A stretch of DNA of 64,000 nucleotides from Actinomyces gaoshouyii (GTDB lineage Bacteria > Actinomycetota > Actinomycetes > Actinomycetales > Actinomycetaceae). The first letter of the stretch is position 1. Each line of letters opens with the position of its first letter. A program made the position numbers and the translations under genes. The notes below the pieces were generated by a model. It saw nothing but the letters and a program-made list of their open reading frames with translations, was not told the DNA's origin and ran no database searches. The stretch is from the NCBI RefSeq assembly GCF_002072175.1, contig NZ_MVIV01000003.1:124001-188000 (forward strand), in the 5' to 3' direction. This document shows positions 51,967-60,216 of this stretch, in pieces.

Positions 51967-53517
51967 CTACTCCCCCTCGAGGGCGATGAGGTCCTCCACC
52001 GTCTCCGGGCGCAGGATCCATCCCTGGCGTCCGTCACGCACCCAGGCGACACCGGGGCGGGTGAACAGGTTGTAGTTCATGGCCATCGAGCGCCCGTAGG
52101 CGCCGGTGGCGGGCACAGCCAGCACGTCACCGATGGCGAGGTCGGCGGGAAGGTCGACGTCGCGCACGACGATGTCCCCGCTCTCGCAGTGCTTGCCGAC
52201 CAGGCGGGAGCGCACGAGGCCGACGGCGGGGTCGGGGCGGCGGCCCGCCAGCAGCGCGGTGTAGTCGGCGCCGTAGAGGGCCGGGCGCAGGTTATCGCTC
52301 ATGCCGCCGTCGACGCTCACGTAGAGGCGGCTCGCGCCCTGCCCCAACTCGACGCGCTTGAGGCCGGTCACCGTGTAGAGGGTCACCTGGGCGGGGCCGG
52401 CGATGGAACGGCCGGGCTCCACCGAGACATGCGGGATGGCGTCGCCGAGCTCGTCGCACAGGCGGCGCACCACGGCGGCCAGGGCGCGGGCGAGCGCCGC
52501 CGGCGAGGGCGCGGGGGCGTCGGCGCCGGTGTAGGCGATGCCGAGCCCGCCGCCCAGGTCGATCTCCTCGCACAGCACGCCGGTGTCGGCCGCGACCTCG
52601 TGGCGCAGGCGCAGGACCGCCTCGGCGGCGGCCTCGAAGCCCGCGGGATCGGTGATCTGTGAGCCGATGTGGGAGTGCAGGCCGCGCAGCTCGAGCTCGG
52701 GCGCGGCGATGATCGCGTCGATGGCGGCGCGGGCGGCGCCGGTGTGGACCGACAGGCCGAACTTCTGGTCCTCATGGGCCGTGGAGATGAACTCATGCCC
52801 GCCGGCGTGGATGCCGGTGGTCAGGCGCACCATGAGCCCGGCGCGCTCATCGGGGCCGTAGATCCCCTCAGCGCGCAGGCGGCGCACGGCCTCGGCGGCG
52901 TAGGCGATCTCCTCGGGGGAGTCGACGACGAGGTGCCCGAGGCGCTGCTGGACGGCCATGGCGACCTCGGCGGCGGTCTTGCCATTGCCGTGCAGCCCCA
53001 GGCGCGAGGGCGGGAAGGACTCGGAACCGTCCCCCTCCCCGGTGAGGGCGGCCAGGCCGATGGCGAGCTCGACGCGCGAGGCGGTGTCGATGCCGAGGCC
53101 GTCGGAGAGCATCCACCGGGCCACGCGAGTGGTGAGGAAGGCCTTGCCGGCATAGAAGGCATCGCCACCATTCATGCCGTAGTCCGGCCAGAACTCCTCG
53201 GCCATGACGGAGGCCCACACGCTCGCGCGCCCGCGCATATCGGCCTCGTCGAGAACGTAGACGGGAGTGGGGGCGTCAGCGACGATCTCGGACACAGAGC
53301 GCCCGCCGACCACCAGCTGGCCATCGTCGCCGCGGCGGGCGGTGGTGGGCCACAGATCGGGGCGCTCGGCGGGCTCGGGGGCGACGAGGGCGCCCAGGGG
53401 CGGCTCACCGGCGGGCACAAGGCTCCGGCCGGGGGCGGGCCGCCCGGTGGGGGTTGGGGTCCGGCCGGACGCAGCGGGCACCACGGCCTCCTGGGAGCCG
53501 GGGGCGGGGGCGTTCAC
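51967..53517 (-). CDS. lysA: diaminopimelate decarboxylase
   Basis: LysA removes CO2 from meso-diaminopimelate, the last step of lysine synthesis. The GTG start overlaps the argS stop codon (GTGA), giving 516 residues; the N-terminal 70 are Pro/Ala-rich and longer than in most relatives. The alanine-racemase barrel carries the PLP lysine in [31 protein letters not shown] and [10 protein letters not shown], and the C-terminal beta domain carries GKHCESGD and [10 protein letters not shown]. The order argS-lysA-hom-thrB is conserved in actinobacteria. Confidence 0.96.
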   Translation of the reverse strand: MNAPAPGSQEAVVPAASGRTPTPTGRPAPGRSLVPAGEPPLGALVAPEPAERPDLWPTTARRGDDGQLVVGGRSVSEIVADAPTPVYVLDEADMRGRASVWASVMAEEFWPDYGMNGGDAFYAGKAFLTTRVARWMLSDGLGIDTASRVELAIGLAALTGEGDGSESFPPSRLGLHGNGKTAAEVAMAVQQRLGHLVVDSPEEIAYAAEAVRRLRAEGIYGPDERAGLMVRLTTGIHAGGHEFISTAHEDQKFGLSVHTGAARAAIDAIIAAPELELRGLHSHIGSQITDPAGFEAAAEAVLRLRHEVAADTGVLCEEIDLGGGLGIAYTGADAPAPSPAALARALAAVVRRLCDELGDAIPHVSVEPGRSIAGPAQVTLYTVTGLKRVELGQGASRLYVSVDGGMSDNLRPALYGADYTALLAGRRPDPAVGLVRSRLVGKHCESGDIVVRDVDLPADLAIGDVLAVPATGAYGRSMAMNYNLFTRPGVAWVRDGRQGWILRPETVEDLIALEGE

Positions 53518-55190
53518 ATCCGCTCCGGTGCGCTGACGCCCAGGAGGGCGAGGCCGTTGGCGAGCACCTGGCTGACGGCGTCGTTGAGCCACAGCCGGGC
53601 GACGTGGCCGGGGGTGATGGCGTCATCCCCCCGCGGGGTGACGCGGGTGGCGCCGTACCAGGTGTGGTAGGCGGCCGCGAGGGACTCCAGGTAGCGGGCC
53701 ACGCGGTGCTGCTCGCGCAGCTCGGCCGCCTGGGCGACCACCGCCGGGTACTGGGCGAGCGCGCCCAGGAGCGCGGCGTCGGCGGGATCGTCGAGGGCGG
53801 CGGGATCGAAGCCGGCCTCCCGCGCGACCCCGTGCTCGGCGGCGTTGCGAGCCACATTGCGAGTGCGGGCGTGGGCGTACTGGACGTAGTAGACCGGGTT
53901 GTCATTGGAGGAGGAGGCCAGCAGGTCCAGGTCGATGTCGATCATCGAGTCCATGGACGAGCGGGTCAGGGCGTAGCGGGCGGCATCCACGCCGACGGCG
54001 TCGACGAGGTCCTCCAGGGTGACGATCGTGCCGGCGCGCTTGGACATGCGCACCGGCTGCCCTTTGCTCACGAGGTTGACGAGCTGGCCGATGAGGATCT
54101 GCATGTTGACCTGGGGCGTGTCCCCGAAGGCCGCGCACATGGCCATCATGCGGCCGATGTAGCCGTGATGGTCGGCGCCGAGCAGGTAGATGGCGCAGTC
54201 GGCGCCGCGCTCGCGCTTGTCCAGGTAGTAGGCCAGGTCCGCGGCGAAGTAGGCGGCGTCGCCGTCGGACTTGATCAGGACGCGGTCCTTGTCGTCGCCG
54301 AAGTCGGTGGTGCGCAGCCAGACGGCGCCGTCGTGGTCGTCGATGACGCCGCGCTCGCGCAGGCGCTCGATGGCGCGGCCCACGGCGCCGGAGGCGTGCA
54401 GGGAGTCCTCATGGAAGAAGACGTCGAAGTCCGAGCGGAAGGCGTGGAGCTCGGCCTTGATGGAGTCGAACATGAAGGCGACGCCGCGGGAGCGGAAGAC
54501 CTCGGCGGCCTCGGCGTCGGGCAGGCCGGCGGGCGCGGGGCGGCCGGCGGCGGTCTCGGAGCGGGTGACCCGCTCGGCGATCTCGGCGATGTAGGCGCCG
54601 CCGTAGCCGTCCTCGGGGGTTTCCTGGCCGCGGGCCGAGGCCAGCAGGGAGCGGGAGAAGCGGTCGATCTGGGTCCCGTGATCGTTGAAGTAGTACTCGC
54701 GGGTGACTGAGGCACCGCAGGCGGCGAGGATGCGGGCCAGGGAGTCGCCGACGGCGGCCCAGCGGGCGCCGCCGAGGTGCACCGGGCCGGTCGGGTTGGC
54801 GGAGACGTACTCGAGGTTGATGTGCTGGCCGGCCAGCGTCTCATTGCGGCCGTAGGCCTCGCCCGCGGTAACGATCGTGCGGGCGAGCTCGCCGGCACTG
54901 GCGGCGTCGAGGCGGATGTTGAGGAAGCCGGGGCCGGCGACCTCGGCGGAGGCGACGCCGTCGAGGGCCTCGATGCGGGGGGCGAGGAGCTCGGCGAGGG
55001 CGCGGGGGCCGGTCCCGGCCCGCTTGGCCAGCTGCATGGCGACATTGGTGGCCCAGTCCCCGTGGTCGCGGTTGCGCGGGCGCTCGACCTTGGGGAACCC
55101 GATGTCCTCCGGCGCGAGGGCCAGGGATCCGTCGTCGACGGCGGAGGCGAGGACTGTGCGGATTGCTGCGGCGAGCTCTTCTGGGGTCAC
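53514..55190 (-). CDS. argS: arginyl-tRNA synthetase
   Basis: It charges tRNA-Arg with arginine. The GTG at 55190 was taken as start because TACTCT ends exactly seven bases upstream (leaderless) and [11 protein letters not shown] is the expected beginning; it gives 558 residues. The N-terminal tRNA-binding add-on is followed by the HIGH-equivalent [11 protein letters not shown], a KMSK-like VRMSKRAGT, and the anticodon-binding alpha-helical domain ending GVSAPERM. A longer upstream frame is non-homologous. Its stop overlaps the lysA start. A tRNA-Arg gene lies 1.5 kb away on the other strand. Confidence 0.96.
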   Translation of the reverse strand: MTPEELAAAIRTVLASAVDDGSLALAPEDIGFPKVERPRNRDHGDWATNVAMQLAKRAGTGPRALAELLAPRIEALDGVASAEVAGPGFLNIRLDAASAGELARTIVTAGEAYGRNETLAGQHINLEYVSANPTGPVHLGGARWAAVGDSLARILAACGASVTREYYFNDHGTQIDRFSRSLLASARGQETPEDGYGGAYIAEIAERVTRSETAAGRPAPAGLPDAEAAEVFRSRGVAFMFDSIKAELHAFRSDFDVFFHEDSLHASGAVGRAIERLRERGVIDDHDGAVWLRTTDFGDDKDRVLIKSDGDAAYFAADLAYYLDKRERGADCAIYLLGADHHGYIGRMMAMCAAFGDTPQVNMQILIGQLVNLVSKGQPVRMSKRAGTIVTLEDLVDAVGVDAARYALTRSSMDSMIDIDLDLLASSSNDNPVYYVQYAHARTRNVARNAAEHGVAREAGFDPAALDDPADAALLGALAQYPAVVAQAAELREQHRVARYLESLAAAYHTWYGATRVTPRGDDAITPGHVARLWLNDAVSQVLANGLALLGVSAPERM

Positions 55191-55197
55191 GGCCGCA

Positions 55198-55203
55198 AGA
55201 GTA
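55198..55203 (-). promoter_or_regulatory. -10 box of a leaderless argS transcript
   Basis: On the minus strand TACTCT is followed by seven bases and GTG 55190 without a ribosome site, as for other leaderless genes in this window. Confidence 0.5.
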
Positions 55204-55276
55204 CCGGACCCGAGTCCGGGCGCCCCCGGGAGAACCGGGACCTGAGCGGGGACGCGCCCGAGCGCGCCGATCCGAG

Positions 55277-55297
55277 TAGACTTTCGGAGAACCGAAA
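55277..55297 (+). promoter_or_regulatory. promoter and operator of mntH
   Basis: TAGACT (55277-55282) is a -10 box and overlaps the perfect inverted repeat TTTCGG-AGAA-CCGAAA (55282-55297), which lies between the -10 and the start codon. A related element sharing GGAGAACCG occurs at 55229-55237. Overlap of a palindrome with the transcription start suits metal-dependent repression (MntR/DtxR or Fur type), but no regulator gene is present here. Confidence 0.6.
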
Positions 55298-55313
55298 CCC
55301 CTTCTGGCGCACG

Positions 55314-56636
55314 ATGGACATCCGCACTCCCCCCGACCCGACCAACCGCACCGCCCTGCCCGCTGCGGCCGCGCGCGTCGCGGTGGGCCATAACGCCGTC
55401 GACGCGATCGCGGCGCGCCACCGGCTCCTGGCCCTGCTGGGCCCTGCCTTCGTCGCGGCGGTCGCCTACGTGGACCCCGGCAACGTGGCCGCCAATATCA
55501 CCGCGGGAGCGCGCTACGGCTACCTCCTGGTGTGGGTGCTCCTGGCGGCCAACGCCGCCGCCATCCTCATCCAGTACCAGTCGGCCAAGCTCGGCATCGT
55601 CACCGGGCGCTCGCTGCCCGAGCTCCTGGGCGCCCGGCTCCCGCGCCCCGCCCGCCTGGCCTACTGGGCGCAGGCCGAGCTCGTGGCCGCCGCCACGGAC
55701 CTCGCGGAGATCATCGGCGGGGCCATCGCCCTCCACCTGCTCACCGGGATGCCCCTCCTCGTCGGCGGCGTGTGCATCGGCGCGGTCTCCATGGCGCTGC
55801 TCGCCCTCCAGGACAGGCGCGGACAGCGAACCTTCGAGGGCGTCGTCGTGGGGCTCCTGGCGCTGGTGACCATCGGCTTCATGGGGGGACTGGTAGTGGC
55901 GCCGCCAGACTGGGGCGCCACGGCCACGGGGATCGTTCCGCGCCTGGAGGGAAGCGGGAGCCTGCTGGTGGCGGCCTCCATGCTGGGGGCCACCGTCATG
56001 CCCCACGCGATCTACCTGCACTCCTCATTGGTGCGCGACCACAACCGCGCGCTGACCGGCGCGGACGATGGCCCCAACCGCGGCCCCCGCACGCACCGCC
56101 TCATCCACGCCACACGCATCGACGTTGTATGGGCGCTGGCCGTGGCGGGGACGGTCAACATCGCCCTGCTGCTCCTGGCCGCCTCGGCACTGGCGGGCGA
56201 GCGGGGGACCGACACCATCGAGGGGGCGCACGCCGCCATCGCCGCCAACCTGGGGCCCGTGGTCGGCGCGGTCTTCGCCGTCGGCCTGCTGGCCTCGGGC
56301 CTGGCCTCGACGTCGGTGGGCGCTTACGCGGGCAGCGAGATCATGGCGGGGCTGCTGCGGCTGCGGGTCCCGCTGCTCGCCCGGCGCGCCATCACCCTGG
56401 CGCCCTCGCTGCTCATCATCGGCGCGGGGGCCGAGCCCACCTGGGCGCTCGTGCTCAGCCAGGTGCTGCTGTCCTTCGGCATCCCACTGGCGATCGTGCC
56501 CCTCATGCGACTGACCGGCTCGGAGGAGGTCATGGGCCCCTGGCGCGATGGCGCAGCGCTGCGCTGGTCCTCCCGCGCCATCGCCGGGCTCATCATCGCG
56601 CTCAACGGGGCCCTTATCGTCCTGACGTTCATATGA
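55314..56636 (+). CDS. mntH: NRAMP family Mn/Fe transporter
   Basis: The 440-residue transporter brings Mn(II) and Fe(II) into the cell with protons. About eleven membrane segments are visible; TM1 has the metal-binding DPGN ([15 protein letters not shown]), and TM6 has [10 protein letters not shown], in which Met and Ala contact the metal. The starting ATG has no strong ribosome site but follows a promoter and palindrome that could bind a metal-dependent repressor. A cytoplasmic loop contains [13 protein letters not shown]. It is divergent from argS. Confidence 0.92.
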   Translation: MDIRTPPDPTNRTALPAAAARVAVGHNAVDAIAARHRLLALLGPAFVAAVAYVDPGNVAANITAGARYGYLLVWVLLAANAAAILIQYQSAKLGIVTGRSLPELLGARLPRPARLAYWAQAELVAAATDLAEIIGGAIALHLLTGMPLLVGGVCIGAVSMALLALQDRRGQRTFEGVVVGLLALVTIGFMGGLVVAPPDWGATATGIVPRLEGSGSLLVAASMLGATVMPHAIYLHSSLVRDHNRALTGADDGPNRGPRTHRLIHATRIDVVWALAVAGTVNIALLLLAASALAGERGTDTIEGAHAAIAANLGPVVGAVFAVGLLASGLASTSVGAYAGSEIMAGLLRLRVPLLARRAITLAPSLLIIGAGAEPTWALVLSQVLLSFGIPLAIVPLMRLTGSEEVMGPWRDGAALRWSSRAIAGLIIALNGALIVLTFI

Positions 56637-56722
56637 GCCGACACCGGTCGGCGGGCCAGGAGAGCCACGAGCCGCCCGTCGGTTTCTCCCCGAGGCCGGG
56701 CGCTGGTACAGTCGCGCAGCGG

Positions 56723-56798
56723 GCCCCGGTAGCTCAGTGGATAGAGCGTCTGCCTCCGGAGCAGAAGGTCGCAGGTTCGAATCCTGTCCGGGGCACCA
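56723..56798 (+). tRNA. tRNA-Arg (anticodon CCG)
   Basis: All cloverleaf parts pair: acceptor GCCCCGG/CCGGGGC, D stem GCTC/GAGC, anticodon stem TCTGC/GCAGA with loop CTCCGGA (anticodon CCG), variable AGGTC, and T arm GCAGG-TTCGAAT-CCTGT. The CCA end is encoded. It decodes CGG, a frequent codon in this GC-rich genome. The region downstream is full of mobile-element remnants, so it may have been an integration site, although no duplicated 3' end was found. Confidence 0.97.
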
Positions 56799-56887
56799 CC
56801 GAGCCCCCGCCCGGCGCACTGCCGGCGCCGAAAGCCGCATCGTCCAGACCCTCATGCGCCGCCATCACGGCCCTCCACTCAGCCCCG

Positions 56888-56974
56888 CCCGGTCTGGTGC
56901 GAGCGCGCCGCGCCCCCACCAGACCGGGCACAGCACCACTCGCGCGACTAGCATCACCACCATCACTAGTCGCG
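56888..56974. repeat. two consecutive inverted repeats downstream of tRNA-Arg
   Basis: CCCGGTCTGGTG (56888-56899) pairs perfectly with CACCAGACCGGG (56917-56928) over 12 bases, and CGCGACTAG (56943-56951) with CTAGTCGCG (56966-56974) over 9 bases. Two such stems close together may end the tRNA transcript or be remnants of a transfer or integration site. Confidence 0.6.
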
Positions 56975-57041
56975 TTAGCAGAGGCCACGGGGCCAACGAC
57001 GACGCCCCCGAATAACCCACCACCCCAAGTTCTGTAGCACA

Positions 57042-57051
57042 ATACCGGTAT
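57042..57051. promoter_or_regulatory. palindrome upstream of the toxin-antitoxin remnant
   Basis: ATACCGGTAT is a perfect 10-bp palindrome that overlaps the start of the toxin fragment. Antitoxins of the RHH class bind such sites to repress their own operon; this is inferred. Confidence 0.4.
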
Positions 57052-57146
57052 GCCCATCCACTACACCGAGTAGCGCCGACAAGCACCGCATCGCGCACCA
57101 GGACATCGAGTACGCGCCCGGCCACACCGAATGGGAGGAACGATGA
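57050..57146 (+). pseudogene. truncated toxin gene fragment (BrnT/DUF4258-like)
   Basis: From ATG 57050 the frame reads MPIHYTE then hits TAG; shifting one base gives SADKHRIAHQDIEYAPGH and TEWEER to a stop at 57144. This pattern (YTExADKH, then IEYA) fits the N-terminus of small BrnT/DUF4258-like toxins of about 90 residues, here cut to about 30 and frameshifted. The next ORF looks like its antitoxin, starting before the fragment ends. Identification rests on a short match. Confidence 0.45.
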
Positions 57147-57424
57147 CCCGTACCACCACCAATGACGAGCTCGACGCCCTGCGCCCTATCGGCCAGCCGC
57201 TCGGCGGAGGCGACATCGCCGACGAGGACGAACTCCGAGCGATCATGGGCGGGCGCCCCAACCTCGGCTCCCCGCGCGCCACCGGCGCCGGCGCCTCCGC
57301 CCGACGCCAGGTCCGCCTGCCCGAGCACCTCAACACCGCCCTCGACGACTACGCCGCCGCCCACTCCACCACCCCCAGCGCCGTCATCCGCGACGCCGTC
57401 GAGGCCTACCTCGCCAGCGCCTGA
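57143..57424 (+). CDS. ribbon-helix-helix antitoxin
   Basis: The 93-residue protein follows GGGAGGAACG and starts MTRTTTNDELDALRPIG. Its first half (with GGGDIADEDELRAIMGG) is acidic and unstructured and would bind the toxin; the second half is an RHH DNA-binding domain (RRQVRLPEHLNTALDDYAA and PSAVIRDAVEAYL). Antitoxins of this shape pair with small BrnT-like toxins. The upstream toxin fragment is broken, so this is probably an orphan antitoxin retained after toxin loss. Confidence 0.7.
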   Translation: MTRTTTNDELDALRPIGQPLGGGDIADEDELRAIMGGRPNLGSPRATGAGASARRQVRLPEHLNTALDDYAAAHSTTPSAVIRDAVEAYLASA

Positions 57425-57460
57425 CTCGCCTCACCGCCTCGCCAACCGGCTCCGCAGCCC

Positions 57461-57610
57461 TCACTCGGCCTGCCGGCTGAGTGCCCGGTGGAGGGTGGAG
57501 CGGTGCACGCCCAGATTGCGGGCCGCAACCGCCTTGGGCACGCCCGCGGCCACGCGCGCCCTGGCCCGCTCGATATCCGCCTCGCTCAGGGCACGGGCGC
57601 GCCCGGTGTA
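57461..57610 (-). pseudogene. serine recombinase, C-terminal helix-turn-helix fragment
   Basis: About 50 residues on the minus strand read YTGRARALSEADIERAR, then VAAGVPKAVAARNLGVHRST and a short end. This is the DNA-binding end of resolvase/invertase proteins (GRPRALS...AxxLGVSRSTLYRAL). The catalytic domain is absent: past 57610 the sequence switches to an unrelated plus-strand gene remnant, so a deletion or recombination joined the two. Confidence 0.65.
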
Positions 57611-57616
57611 GATGGC

Positions 57617-57850
57617 AGCGTCGCCCAGGCCTCCCAGCGCCTGGGCATCGCCCCCCAGGGCGTGCGCCACCGCATCAGCACCGGCTCCCTGCCCGCCCTG
57701 CGCGTCGGACGCTCCTGGAGCATCCCGGCCACCGCACTGTCCACCGCGCGCAGACACCACCGACCCCCGCGCCACAATCCCGAGCGACAGAGACCGGCCA
57801 CCATGAATGGTGGACAGCCCCTCTCTTCGCGCGTGGCTCCGCCAGCCTCC
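57617..57850 (+). pseudogene. excisionase-like helix-turn-helix fragment
   Basis: The plus frame contains SVAQASQRLGIAPQGVRHRI then STGSLPALRVGRSWSIPATA, an excisionase/MerR-type HTH that in actinobacteria often accompanies toxin-antitoxin or phage genes, followed later by GQPLSSRVA, like the GRPLSPRxAW motif of full-length relatives. The reading frame lacks a proper start because its 5' end abuts the resolvase fragment, and the downstream part is eroded. Confidence 0.55.
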
Positions 57851-57946
57851 TGCCCCGGTCGCCGACGTGCTCACACGCCCCACGACAACGACGACAGGCC
57901 CCGGCGTCGGGACCGTCACATCGGGACCGTCACAGAGGAGGCAGAC

Positions 57947-58315
57947 ATGGACAACGACATCGCTGAGCACGCCGATTGAGTCGCGCTGGAGTACCGCGAT
58001 CTGTCATTGGATCGCAGGTGGTGGGATGATCGCTGCGATCAGCCCCTGCCCGAGGAGCTGCGGGCCTATCTCGATGGGTTGAGGCGTCCTCCCAGCCCAT
58101 TCGCGAGCGAGGCCTTCTCAGGGCCTGCGACGTTCGGCATCACCACCGATGGGCGTCTCCGGTACGACCTGGCTCCGACCGGTGACAGCCGGCCCCAGTA
58201 CTTGGCGCCGGCGCCGGTAGCGGAGTGGATCGAGTCGATCGACACCCTGTGGGATCACGGCTGCCGGAACCTCTTGGCCGCGCACGGCCTCGTCGAGCGA
58301 GCCCGGGACATCCTG
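57947..58315 (+). pseudogene. unknown gene with early in-frame TGA, cut by an IS element
   Basis: A good ribosome site (GAGGAGGC) precedes ATG 57947, but the frame reads MDNDIAEHAD then TGA (57977-57979) and continues in the same frame with VALEYRDLSLDRRWWDDRCD, PEELRAYLDGLRRPPSP and IDTLWDHGC. The downstream part looks coding and ends abruptly where the IS remnant starts at 58316. I do not recognise the family; it may be the partner of the upstream HTH gene. Confidence 0.5.
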
Positions 58316-58700
58316 TGTCAAGCCCCGGGTTTGGTGGGGTTTTGTCTGATGTCGGTGGTTGTCGGCTGGGGGTGGTTGGTGGTCTGCTTGCCGGCGGCCG
58401 GTTGCCGGGCGCTCTCGCGCTCGATAGGGGTGTGCATGGCGATGGCGGGGTGAGGACGCATGGTGTTGCAGCAGCGGGCCCGCTTCGGTGGTGGCGATCA
58501 CGAGCGGCGTCGATACCCTGCCAGGGCCGGGCTGTCTGGGTAAGCGCGGTTGCGGATCAGCTCGGCCTTGTACAGGGAGTCGAGGGCCTCAGCCATCGCG
58601 TTGTCGTAAGAGTCGCCTGTGGAGCCGACCATGGCCACGGCGTCGGCCTCGCCCAGACCCTGCCCGTAGCGGATAGCGCGGTACTGCACCGCGCGGTCGA
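58316..58700 (-). mobile_element. IS3-family insertion sequence remnant
   Basis: The minus-strand frame 58498-58689 reads RYGQGLGEADAVAMVGSTGD, SYDNAMAEALDSLYKAELIR and ends early. GSTGDSYDNAxAEAxxSLYKAELI is the conserved third DDE block of IS3-type OrfB transposases. The rest of OrfB and OrfA are missing, and the C-terminal part after LYKAELIRN is replaced by an unrelated short tail. The left edge TGTCAAGCCCC at 58316 looks like the IS end. It is dead. Confidence 0.75.
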
Positions 58701-58719
58701 AGTGAGCGGATCAGGCCCG

Positions 58720-58900
58720 TTAGATCGACACCGTCGTTCGTTGCGGACCCTGATGGCCGTCTCGGCGAAGTGCTGGGGTGGATGAGGGAGTCGTGGGTCT
58801 CGCCGCTCTTGTTGAAGATGTCGCGGGCGGTGAGGCGGACGTTCTGGTAGTCGATGACGAGGACGGCGGACAGGGTATGGCCTGGCGCATGGGGTTCCTT
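58720..58900 (-). pseudogene. NYN-domain (PIN-like RNase) gene fragment
   Basis: On the minus strand LSAVLVIDYQNVRLTARDIF, then HDSLIHP, matches the start of actinobacterial NYN/LabA-like nuclease proteins (VIDYQNVHLTxxDxF). After HP a one-base deletion shifts the frame: in the next frame QHFAETAIRVRNERR continues the family consensus, after which the IS3 remnant takes over. About 50 of 200 or more residues remain. A strong promoter and terminator are found just upstream. Confidence 0.65.
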
Positions 58901-58906
58901 GGGTTG

Positions 58907-58984
58907 AAAAAAATCCCCCACCAACCCGTGAAGGCGGTGGGGAGCAATGCCTGTATTAGAGAAGGTGGCGTGGACACCTGTCAA
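58907..58984 (-). promoter_or_regulatory. strong promoter running into an intrinsic terminator (mini transcript)
   Basis: On the minus strand a perfect TTGACA (58979-58984) and TCTAAT (58955-58960) are 18 bases apart, the best -35 in the window. Only some ten bases past the expected start (near 58948) lies the hairpin CCCCACC (58942-58936) / GGTGGGG (58922-58916) followed by seven U (58913-58907), the only terminator with a U-tract in the window. The predicted product is about 42 bases. It may be a leader attenuator of the broken NYN gene or a small RNA. Confidence 0.65.
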
Positions 58985-58990
58985 CCCCCT

Positions 58991-59079
58991 GCCCTGCCCA
59001 CCGGAGGCCGGGCAGGGCGACGGGCGAGAGAAGAGTCGAGGGCCCGTGGGCCCGGGCTCTCACCCGGGCCCACGGGCCC
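58991..59079. repeat. two strong hairpins in the 58.98-59.45 kb gene-free stretch
   Basis: GCCCTGCCC (58991-58999) pairs with GGGCAGGGC (59010-59018), and a perfect 17-bp stem (59040-59056 with 59063-59079, starting GGGCCCGTGG) has loop CTCTCA. They are probably terminators of earlier genes. From 59080 to 59423 I see no gene or other structure. Confidence 0.65.
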
Positions 59080-59423
59080 TTCGCTCACGAGGCCGCTCGA
59101 CTCCCCCGGTTCCCATGACAAGGGAGGAGCGGTCCCCCTTCACCGAAGCGACCGGAACGGGCTCCCTAAAACCCGCACCGATCTCGATACGAAGCGGTCA
59201 CCGGGTTCCCCAACCCTCACGCCCCGCACCGTTCGGCGGCAGTCACTATGTAACTCGCCGGACCTGGGAGCACACCCCCTGTTGCACTGGGAAGCGCCTG
59301 GGAAATGACGGCGGGTGGCGACGGGCGCGTCCAGTGGCGCCCGGACGCGGGACCACAGGCGTCTCACGCGGGGCTGAGCGCCCTGCCAGTGGAGAGTGAA
59401 CCGGTCTCACTCCTCATTTCGAC

Positions 59424-59456
59424 CGGTTTCGGCGCTGTTTTCGACCGGTCTTGATC
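59424..59456. repeat. 33-bp dispersed repeat, copy 2
   Basis: It matches copy 1 (49494-49526) at 30 of 33 bases and ends in the stop codon of the GDPD gene. A further TTTCGACCGGT (59417-59427) overlaps its left edge, so the core motif is doubled here. Confidence 0.75.
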
Positions 59457-60216
59457 AGAGGGAGTGGAGAGCCAGGGCGGGGCGATCGGTGATGATTGCG
59501 TCCACGCCGAGACCCGCCAGTCGCCGCATCTCCCGCGGCTCGTCGACGGTCCACACGTGAACCTCCATGCCCGCGGCGTGAGCGGCGGCGATGAGACGAC
59601 GGGTAACCACGGTCACACCCCACTGCGCGACGGGGATCTGGACGGCGTCGACCCGGCCGCCGTGGGAGAGGCGCTCGAGGAGCGCGCGCTGGAGCAGCCG
59701 CCTGGGCGGGGAGGCCTCGGCGGACAGGAGCAGCGCGATGATGTCCCGCATTCCCAGGGAGGAGCGGATGGAGGGCTCCAGGGCGCGGGCCCGGTCGAGC
59801 CTGCGCGAGGAGAAGGAGGAGAAGCGCACTCGCTCCAGCGCACCCGCGCGCCTCACCGTAGCGATCGCCGCCTCGACGACGCGGTCGTCCTTGAGATCGG
59901 TGTTGAGGAACAGGCCCGGGTGCGCCTCGAGGGCCTCGTCGAGGCGCACGGGCGGGCGCCCGTCACCGGCGTCGGTCATGGCCAGGTCCGCCCAACGGGT
60001 CTGCCCGACCATACGGGGGTCGCCCGTGGTGCGCTCCAGATCCGGGTCATGGGACAGGACGACGACGCCGTCCGCCGTGGCGCGCAGGTCCGTCTCCATC
60101 CAGTCCAATCCGAGCCCGGCCGTGTACTCCAGGGAGGACCAGGTGTTCTCCGGGACCTCCCCGCCCCCTCCCCGGTGGGCGATGACGGCGCAGCGGCGCC
60201 GACGGGCAGCTCTCAC
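59455..60216 (-). CDS. glycerophosphodiester phosphodiesterase
   Basis: This enzyme hydrolyses glycerophosphodiesters to glycerol-3-phosphate and an alcohol. The start was set at the GTG whose end overlaps the stop codon of the M23 gene (GTGA), giving 253 residues. The GDPD barrel shows [13 protein letters not shown] (His and Arg), WMETDLR (acidic metal ligands) and [13 protein letters not shown] (second His), and near the end HVWTVDEP and VDAIITDRP. No signal peptide is seen, so it is likely cytoplasmic. Its 3' end carries a dispersed repeat. Coupling with a wall peptidase gene suggests a link to lipid or teichoic-acid turnover. Confidence 0.92.
   Translation of the reverse strand: MRAARRRRCAVIAHRGGGGEVPENTWSSLEYTAGLGLDWMETDLRATADGVVVLSHDPDLERTTGDPRMVGQTRWADLAMTDAGDGRPPVRLDEALEAHPGLFLNTDLKDDRVVEAAIATVRRAGALERVRFSSFSSRRLDRARALEPSIRSSLGMRDIIALLLSAEASPPRRLLQRALLERLSHGGRVDAVQIPVAQWGVTVVTRRLIAAAHAAGMEVHVWTVDEPREMRRLAGLGVDAIITDRPALALHSL

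Noticed and set aside
57977-57979. In-frame TGA read as a selenocysteine codon
   Set aside because: No SECIS-like hairpin immediately downstream and no selenoprotein family matches; a nonsense change is simpler in this region full of pseudogenes.
56799-59454. Integrated island with att repeats duplicating the tRNA-Arg 3' end
   Set aside because: No second copy of the T-arm/acceptor sequence was seen downstream to 59.5 kb, so att sites could not be supported.
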